Shown here: in pieces, positions 59,214 through 64,000 of the stretch | Numbering within the stretch: position 1 is the first letter of the stretch | Layout of the letters: the number at the start of each line of letters is the position of its first letter | Assembly: GCF_005497185.1 (NCBI RefSeq) | Contig: NZ_RJTN01000017.1 | Coordinates: 1-64,000, forward strand | Source of the DNA: Pectobacterium polonicum | GTDB taxonomy: Bacteria > Pseudomonadota > Gammaproteobacteria > Enterobacterales > Enterobacteriaceae | DNA length: 64,000 bases | Direction: 5' to 3' | The notes under the pieces: generated by a model | The model's input: the letters and a program-made list of their open reading frames with translations, nothing else | Database searches by the model: none | What the model was told of the DNA's origin: nothing | Position numbers and translations under genes: made by a program

Positions 59214-59955
59214 TCACAATCTCTTTAACGAACCATTATCCAATAAATTTATTATCTTATCTGGTAATTCGTACTGGGTTCCGCCACCTTCATACCCGAA
59301 CCAGCCTTTGATATCACCGGCATCAATAGTAATCGGCTTAGTAACTTCATAAACATTATAAGGTCTGCCATCTGACCCTGGCTTCAAGGCTCTGTCTCTA
59401 TATGGAGTTCCTTCAGGAGAGGCGAACATTCCATATTCGGAACCATATCTATAAATTGTAGAACCGGGTAATAATGTAAATTTAGATGAGCCGCCATCGA
59501 AACTTCTATTTGGCGGCCACTCATTGTAATCCGAGAGATTAGATGATTCTCTGGCTCTCTGGCTTGCCTCTATATTTTCGAGAACCCTTTCCGCTGTTCA
59601 CATGCAGATTCAGCCAGTCCCAGAGGATCTATACGGGTCATCGGGTTATGAACGTAAGCTTGAGACCTTATTCCTCCCGCTAAACCTATCGAGTCAGGCG
59701 ACAGGTACTGCCCGCTCTCCGCATCATACAACTGCCCCTGATAGCGCAACTAGCAGTACACTTCCTCATTCGCCGCATCCCCCAGGTAGCGACGCAGCGG
59801 GATGGGCCGTAGCTCTTCGCGGTGGGTGCCCCATAGTCCCTGCTCCCCGCGCCAGCGGACTTCTCCTTCCTCGCTGCACAGCTCTCTCGCCGTTCCTGTC
59901 AGGTCGGCCACGATGTAGTGCAGCTGTGTGCTGTCGCCCTGCGCCTCCACCACCG
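59214..59955 (-). pseudogene. Rhs core fragment with TNT (NAD+ glycohydrolase) toxin tip, inactivated
   Basis: The tip (59214-59595) has the complete tuberculosis-necrotising-toxin domain: NEWPPNRSFDGGSSKFTLLP, GSTIYRYGSEYGMFASPEGT, PYRDRALKPGSDGRPYNVYE and IKGWFGYEGGGTQYELPDKI. TNT domains destroy cellular NAD+. Two lesions precede it: TAG at 59750-59752 (TGC-TAG where the core has TGC-GAG) and a frameshift after LAESACEQ near 59596. The core segment covers [20 protein letters not shown] to [12 protein letters not shown]. Confidence 0.8.
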
Positions 59956-60167
59956 CATCTCGCTGCCATCTTCGTGAGAGTAAACCCGCCAAAACAGAGC
60001 GTTACTACACAGTGGGATACGCGTCGCACAACGGCAAGCCCAACCCGCCCTCTGCTATCAACCTCAAAGGCCGCTGGCTGGAAGAGTCGGGATTTATCAC
60101 CGGGATGCCCGTCACCGTCACGGTAGAGCGGGGCAGGATTATTATTGAGACGCAGATTAATTTATAG
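59928..60167 (+). CDS. SymE-like protein (79 codons), chimeric 5' end
   Basis: [40 protein letters not shown] and [29 protein letters not shown]. The 5' fusion to antisense Rhs core is at the same base as in the copy at 58.7 kb. It faces the TreTu-like unit's immunity gene across terminator T15. Confidence 0.55.
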   Translation: MLSPCASTTASRCHLRESKPAKTERYYTVGYASHNGKPNPPSAINLKGRWLEESGFITGMPVTVTVERGRIIIETQINL

Positions 60168-60198
60168 CGGCTGACCTGAACGCTAATAAAGTAAAAAT

Positions 60199-60225
60199 CC
60201 GGAAGGATCGTCAGATCGCTTCCGG
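60199..60225. terminator. Array terminator repeat T15
   Basis: CCGGAAGGATCGTCAGATCGCTTCCGG: stem arms match except one base each, loop GTCA, with T-rich DNA on the plus-strand exit and A-rich on the other. Confidence 0.85.
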
Positions 60226-60232
60226 CTATTAT

Positions 60233-60496
60233 TTATTTTAGAAGATCGCTAAATTCTTTAAATGACTCTATTATTTCAGTTATCTCTGATAGTTCTCTTC
60301 GCTCATTTATAATATATTTTTCAGTATCAACATTTATTATTTCCAACATGCATGATTTATCATCCCACACAGTAAAACGAGCAATATTATTTTCATCTTC
60401 AAAATAAACCACCAAGCTATCTGTATAGTCATTCTGATTAATCACAACTTGATAAGCACTATTTAATAAAATCCAATCTTTTATTTCATTTAGCAT
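60233..60496 (-). CDS. TriTu-like immunity protein (87 residues)
   Basis: Pattern [40 protein letters not shown] and [20 protein letters not shown] resembles TriTu-family immunity proteins that accompany TreTu toxins. Its ATG lies within the last codons of the rhs frame (overlap of 7 bases), so it is translationally coupled to the toxin. It ends at T15. Confidence 0.7.
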   Translation of the reverse strand: MLNEIKDWILLNSAYQVVINQNDYTDSLVVYFEDENNIARFTVWDDKSCMLEIINVDTEKYIINERRELSEITEIIESFKEFSDLLK

Positions 60497-62045
60497 TTCT
60501 TTTCTATTCCCTTCTCAGTTTTATGTGCTGTCACCTTTATATTTTCTGCTTTTGGCATTTCAGGAACAGGTAATCCTTTACGTTTAGCTAAACGTCCTTC
60601 AAGAGAATCTGGACCTACAATTTTTGCCCAGCCTTCATTGGTTTTAATTAAAGATCCTTCTGGCACATCAAACTCAGCATATACTGTTCCGGGTTTAGCC
60701 TGTTTACCAAAGGCTTCAACATCTGCGGGGAAAGCAACATGAGTTGTACCCGTATTGCTTTGCACAACTTTTCCCGTCTCCAGCATTTGTTTATGTTCGG
60801 CAGGGCCCATCCAACGACCAACTTTGACCAACCCCAGCGGATCAACCCATTCCAATGGGTTATGCACATACCCCTGCGGCCTTATCCCTCCCGCTAAACC
60901 TATCGGGTCTGGCGACAGGTACTGCCCACTCTCCGCATCATAGTAACGATGTCGGTTGTAGTAAAGCCCCGTTTCCGCATCGTACAACTGCCCCTGATAG
61001 CGCAGCTCGCAGTACACTTCCTCATTCGCCGCATCCCCCAGATAACGCCGCAGCGGGATAGGCCGTCGTTCCTCACGGTGTCCGCCCCACAGGCCCTGTT
61101 CACCGCGCCAGCGGATTTCACCTTCCTCGCTACACAGCTCTCTCGCCGTTCCCGTCAGGTCGGTCACGATGTAGTGCAGTTGCGTGCTGTCGCCCTGTGC
61201 CTCCACCTGTGCCAACGGCCGGAAGCTACCCGGCTCGTACACCCACTGCACTTCCCTTGCCGCACTGCCATCTGCATAGTATTGCTGCTGACCGATAAGC
61301 TGGTCACCGTCCCACCGGTACGCCACCCGCGCTACCGCCTGCGCCGATGGCACCTGGCCCTCGCGCACCTTCTGGATTCGGCGACCAAACGCATCGTAAC
61401 GATACCGCCACCGCACACCGTCCGGCAAACTCACCCGCACCAGACGGTCCTGTACATCCCAGTCGAAATACGTGTCCTTCGACCTGAACCCCGCACGCGT
61501 TTCCCGCTTCATCGCCAGACGCCCGCAGTCATCGTACCGGTACTGCGTATGCCCACGCTCCACCACACGACCCGCCGCATCATACCGCGCCGACGACTGC
61601 ACTACCGCATCCTGCACCTTCAGCGTCTCACCCAGACCCGGCGCTATCTGCGACACCTCACACAGATTCTGTTCGCTGTCGTAACCAAACAGCCGCGCCT
61701 GACGCCGCCGTCCCTCATCACGACGCTCCGCCGTCACCTGACCCGCCTCGTTCAGCCTGAATGCCTGCTCACCCCAGTGGCTGTCGCTGATGCCCGTCAG
61801 ACGGTCCAGCACATCGTACTGGTAGCGCCGCTCCAGCACGTCATTCACCCGACCATCCGCCCCTTCCAGCGCCTGACGCTGCAACAATCCCGTCGGACTC
61901 CATTCGTGGCGTAGCGCAAATCCACTACCGTTACTCCGCCGTTGCTCTTCGCCCGCATCATAACCGCTTTGTACCGCCTCGCCGTTCACCGTTTCCGATG
62001 CCACCTGACCTGCCCGGTTATAGACGTATTCCACCACCGTGCTGA
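60490..62045 (-). CDS. Displaced Rhs C-terminal segment with TreTu-like toxin tip (open frame, lacks N-terminus)
   Basis: About 515 codons of uninterrupted core ([73 protein letters not shown]) then the tip [53 protein letters not shown] and [20 protein letters not shown]. This resembles TreTu, an ADP-ribosyltransferase toxin modifying EF-Tu. The rhs N-terminus is missing: at ~62045 the core is cut by a symE-like gene, and codons to the right are antisense to it. It is the longest intact tip-bearing module apart from the one at the edge. Confidence 0.75.
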
Positions 62046-62338
62046 CGGGCGACGAACTGGCGCAGGCGGGTTTTACTGCCAACACCCTGTTCCGTATCCA
62101 GCTTTACCGTAACGGCCTGATGCTGACACGACTGGATGAGGATACCGATATTGCGGCGCTGATGGCTGAACTGGACGGCAACGAGACGGAAGGGGCTGAC
62201 TGGGTGAGCGACAACGGCGAACTGACACTGGCGGGCGACTGGCTCACCCTGAGCGGGTTACTCGGCCAGCCGTTAATGGTTGAGGTGCTGCCCGGTAAGA
62301 TAATTATTCGGGCTGAGGTGGGGAATATGCTGGCGTAA
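62039..62338 (+). CDS. Tandem SymE-like protein, C-terminal half (99 codons)
   Basis: Two consecutive modules of the same form: [31 protein letters not shown], then a linker [20 protein letters not shown] and [36 protein letters not shown]. Each resembles the SymE/AbrB-like element LKGxWLxxxGFxxGxxVxVxxGxIII. It is the only intact copy of the second SymE-like type; the related relics at 48.8-49.4 and 53.2 kb show that the parent had more modules upstream. Its 5' end is cut at the Rhs core junction. Confidence 0.6.
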   Translation: MLTGDELAQAGFTANTLFRIQLYRNGLMLTRLDEDTDIAALMAELDGNETEGADWVSDNGELTLAGDWLTLSGLLGQPLMVEVLPGKIIIRAEVGNMLA

Positions 62339-62360
62339 TAACACAAGCTGCTAAAAAATA

Positions 62361-62390
62361 GCCGGAAGGATCGTAAGATCGCTTCCGGCT
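62361..62390. terminator. Array terminator repeat T16
   Basis: GCCGGAAGGATCGTAAGATCGCTTCCGGC followed by TTTCTCTTTT; bidirectional form. Confidence 0.85.
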
Positions 62391-62403
62391 TTCTCTTTTA
62401 ACT

Positions 62404-62670
62404 TTATTTATTTTTCAATTGAAAATTTATTATATTGATAAGATCATCCAAAACACTTTCTTCATAATAAGTAAAGTTAGCATATTGAGCCATCGCCCTA
62501 CATCTGGATAGCTCCTCTATTATTTTTATTTTATCATCAACTGATAGTTCCAAACATGTTAACAGCCTTAATTTTTCGACAAAGAAATTGGCTGTCTCAT
62601 TTTTTCCACTCTTATTCAATTCGACTATTAAGTTTTCAAGAGATACAATTAACTCATTAGATATCGTCAC
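62404..62670 (-). CDS. Probable immunity protein of the right-most Rhs (88 residues)
   Basis: Helical: [40 protein letters not shown] and [20 protein letters not shown]. The GTG at 62670 overlaps the rhs stop (GTGA), giving tight coupling; TTG at 62673 is an alternative. Family not recognised. It is the cognate immunity candidate for the apparently functional rhs. Confidence 0.65.
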   Translation of the reverse strand: MTISNELIVSLENLIVELNKSGKNETANFFVEKLRLLTCLELSVDDKIKIIEELSRCRAMAQYANFTYYEESVLDDLINIINFQLKNK

Positions 62671-64000
62671 CAATTAACCCCCTTAGTTTTGGTTACCCAT
62701 GACCGCGGTAAATTTGAAACAACAGCTTGATACCCTCCCCCTGGATATCCTACACCTTGAGGAGCGGCAGTTCCTTCACTTACCCATGTCCCTTTAGGAA
62801 CATTAAACTCAGATACTTTCGTAATATTAACTTTCCAGTCACGATGTATCGCCAGATCTTCACGAAGAAAGTCTTCCGAATCATATTTTTTATTTGTTAA
62901 CCAAGAAAATTTCTTTCCAGTTCTATTATCCACACCGTGGTATTTATAAAAAACTTCATCATCAGCTAATTGCCTATTATTATACTTTCCATCCGTAAAT
63001 GTATTTGCGATACCCTCTGGGAGAGTGGGACCATTGGGCTTAATTCCCTCTTTCTTTGTTAATCCCAGCGGGTCAACCCACTCCAGCGGATTATGCACAT
63101 AACCTTGCGGCCTTATTCCCCCAAGTAAACCTATCGGATCCGGCGACAGGTACTGCCTGCTCTCCGCATCATAGTAACGATGCCGGTTGTAGTAAAGCCC
63201 CGTTTCCGCATCGTACAACTGTCCCTGATAGCGCAGCTCACAGTACACTTCCTCATTCGCCGCATCCCCCAGATAGCGACGCAGCGGGATAGGCCGCCGC
63301 TCTTCGCGGTGGGCGCCCCACAGGCCCTGTTCACCGCGCCAGCGAACTTCACCTTCCTCGCTGCACAGCTCTCTCGCCGTACCCGTCAGGTCGGTCACGA
63401 TGTAGTGCAGCTGTGTACTTTCCCCCTGCGCTTCCACCTGTGCCAGCGGCCGGAAGCTACCCGGCTCGTACACCCACTGCACTTCCCTTGCCGCACTGCC
63501 ATCTGCATAGTATTGCTGCTGACCGATAAGCTGGTCACCGTCCCACCGGTACGCCACCCGCGCTACCGCCTGCGCCGATGGCACCTGCCCCTCGCGCACC
63601 TTCTGGATTCGGCGACCAAACGCATCGTAACGATACCGCCACCGCGCCCCGTCTGGCAAACTCACCCGCACCAGACGGTCCTGTACATCCCAGTCGAAAT
63701 ACGTGTCCTTCGGCCTGAACCCCGCCCGCGTTTCCCGCTTCATCGCCAGACGCCCGCAGTCATCGTACCGGTACTGCGTATGCCCACGCTCCACTACCCG
63801 ACCCGCCACATCATACCGCGCCGACGACTGCACCACCGCATCCTGCACCTTCAGCGTCTCACCCAGACCCGGCGCTATCTGCGACACCTCACACAGATTC
63901 TGTTCGCTGTCGTAACCAAACAGCCGCGCCTGACGCCGCCGTCCCTCATCACGACGCTCCGCCGTCACCTGACCCGCACCGTTCAGCCTGAATGCCTGCT
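62667..64000 (-). CDS. rhs: Rhs-family polymorphic toxin, C-terminal part (continues beyond the window)
   Basis: The frame is open from the window edge to TGA at 62667 (444 codons seen). YD-repeat core ([80 protein letters not shown]) ends with WVDPLGL, after which Rhs proteins auto-cleave to release the tip. The tip (~125 residues) includes [40 protein letters not shown] and [20 protein letters not shown]. Activity unknown; EGxAAPQ hints at an ADP-ribosyltransferase-like fold (weak). It is probably the currently expressed rhs, delivered by a T6SS. Confidence 0.85.
   Translation of the reverse strand, partial: QAFRLNGAGQVTAERRDEGRRRQARLFGYDSEQNLCEVSQIAPGLGETLKVQDAVVQSSARYDVAGRVVERGHTQYRYDDCGRLAMKRETRAGFRPKDTYFDWDVQDRLVRVSLPDGARWRYRYDAFGRRIQKVREGQVPSAQAVARVAYRWDGDQLIGQQQYYADGSAAREVQWVYEPGSFRPLAQVEAQGESTQLHYIVTDLTGTARELCSEEGEVRWRGEQGLWGAHREERRPIPLRRYLGDAANEEVYCELRYQGQLYDAETGLYYNRHRYYDAESRQYLSPDPIGLLGGIRPQGYVHNPLEWVDPLGLTKKEGIKPNGPTLPEGIANTFTDGKYNNRQLADDEVFYKYHGVDNRTGKKFSWLTNKKYDSEDFLREDLAIHRDWKVNITKVSEFNVPKGTWVSEGTAAPQGVGYPGGGYQAVVSNLPRSWVTKTKGVNW

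Noticed and set aside
60949-61914. A 321-codon plus-strand open frame rich in Arg, His and Pro
   Set aside because: It is exactly antisense to the Rhs core of 60490-62045 and its codon pattern (CGCACC repeats) is the mirror of GC-rich core codons; similar shadow frames appear opposite every core copy.

Overview
The window looks like a chromosome segment of a soft-rot enterobacterium, most probably Pectobacterium. That is inferred from gene order (rrn-clpB-pgeF-rluD / bamD / raiA / pheLA / tyrA-aroF; rplS-trmD-rimM-rpsP-ffh; luxS / micA / gshA; tRNA-Arg x3, tRNA-Ser, csrA, alaS, recX, recA, pncC), from protein sequences close to but distinct from E. coli, and from an isonitrile gene cluster beside an Rhs locus. 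No database was searched.

Region 1 (1-28.3 kb) is conserved core chromosome. It holds the 5' end of a 16S gene with its P1/P2 promoters, chaperone, translation, aromatic amino acid, SRP, quorum-sensing/sulphur, glutathione, tRNA and SOS genes. Visible regulatory elements include rrn P1/P2 and boxA, a sigma-32 promoter for clpB, the pheL attenuator, a TyrR-box-like site before aroF, the sRNA MicA with a sigma-E promoter, and a perfect LexA box before recA.

Region 2 (28.3-39.1 kb) is more variable: a small hypothetical gene, an SRPBCC protein, MarC, a membrane diguanylate cyclase, an MFS exporter with a LysR regulator, grxB, and a three-gene operon isnA-isnB-glycosyltransferase resembling rhabduscin/byelyankacin-type aryl-vinyl isonitrile glycoside pathways. 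A candidate unnamed small RNA lies at about 32.44-32.53 kb.

Region 3 (39.3-64.0 kb) is an array of displaced Rhs toxin ends. On the minus strand there are repeated units of Rhs-core fragment, toxin tip and immunity gene. Most immunity genes are followed by a near-palindromic bidirectional terminator (16 copies seen, some decayed) and then by a convergent plus-strand SymE-like gene or relic. About 18 immunity-type genes survive, but few toxins are intact. Recognisable tips are a TreTu-like toxin with a TriTu-like immunity gene, a TNT NAD glycohydrolase, a barnase-like RNase with a barstar-like immunity gene, and a WHH nuclease. The rhs reading frame at the right edge (62.7 kb to beyond 64 kb) is probably the end of the currently expressed rhs gene. 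Decay generally increases leftwards, as if the array were a chronological record of replaced toxins kept as an immunity bank.
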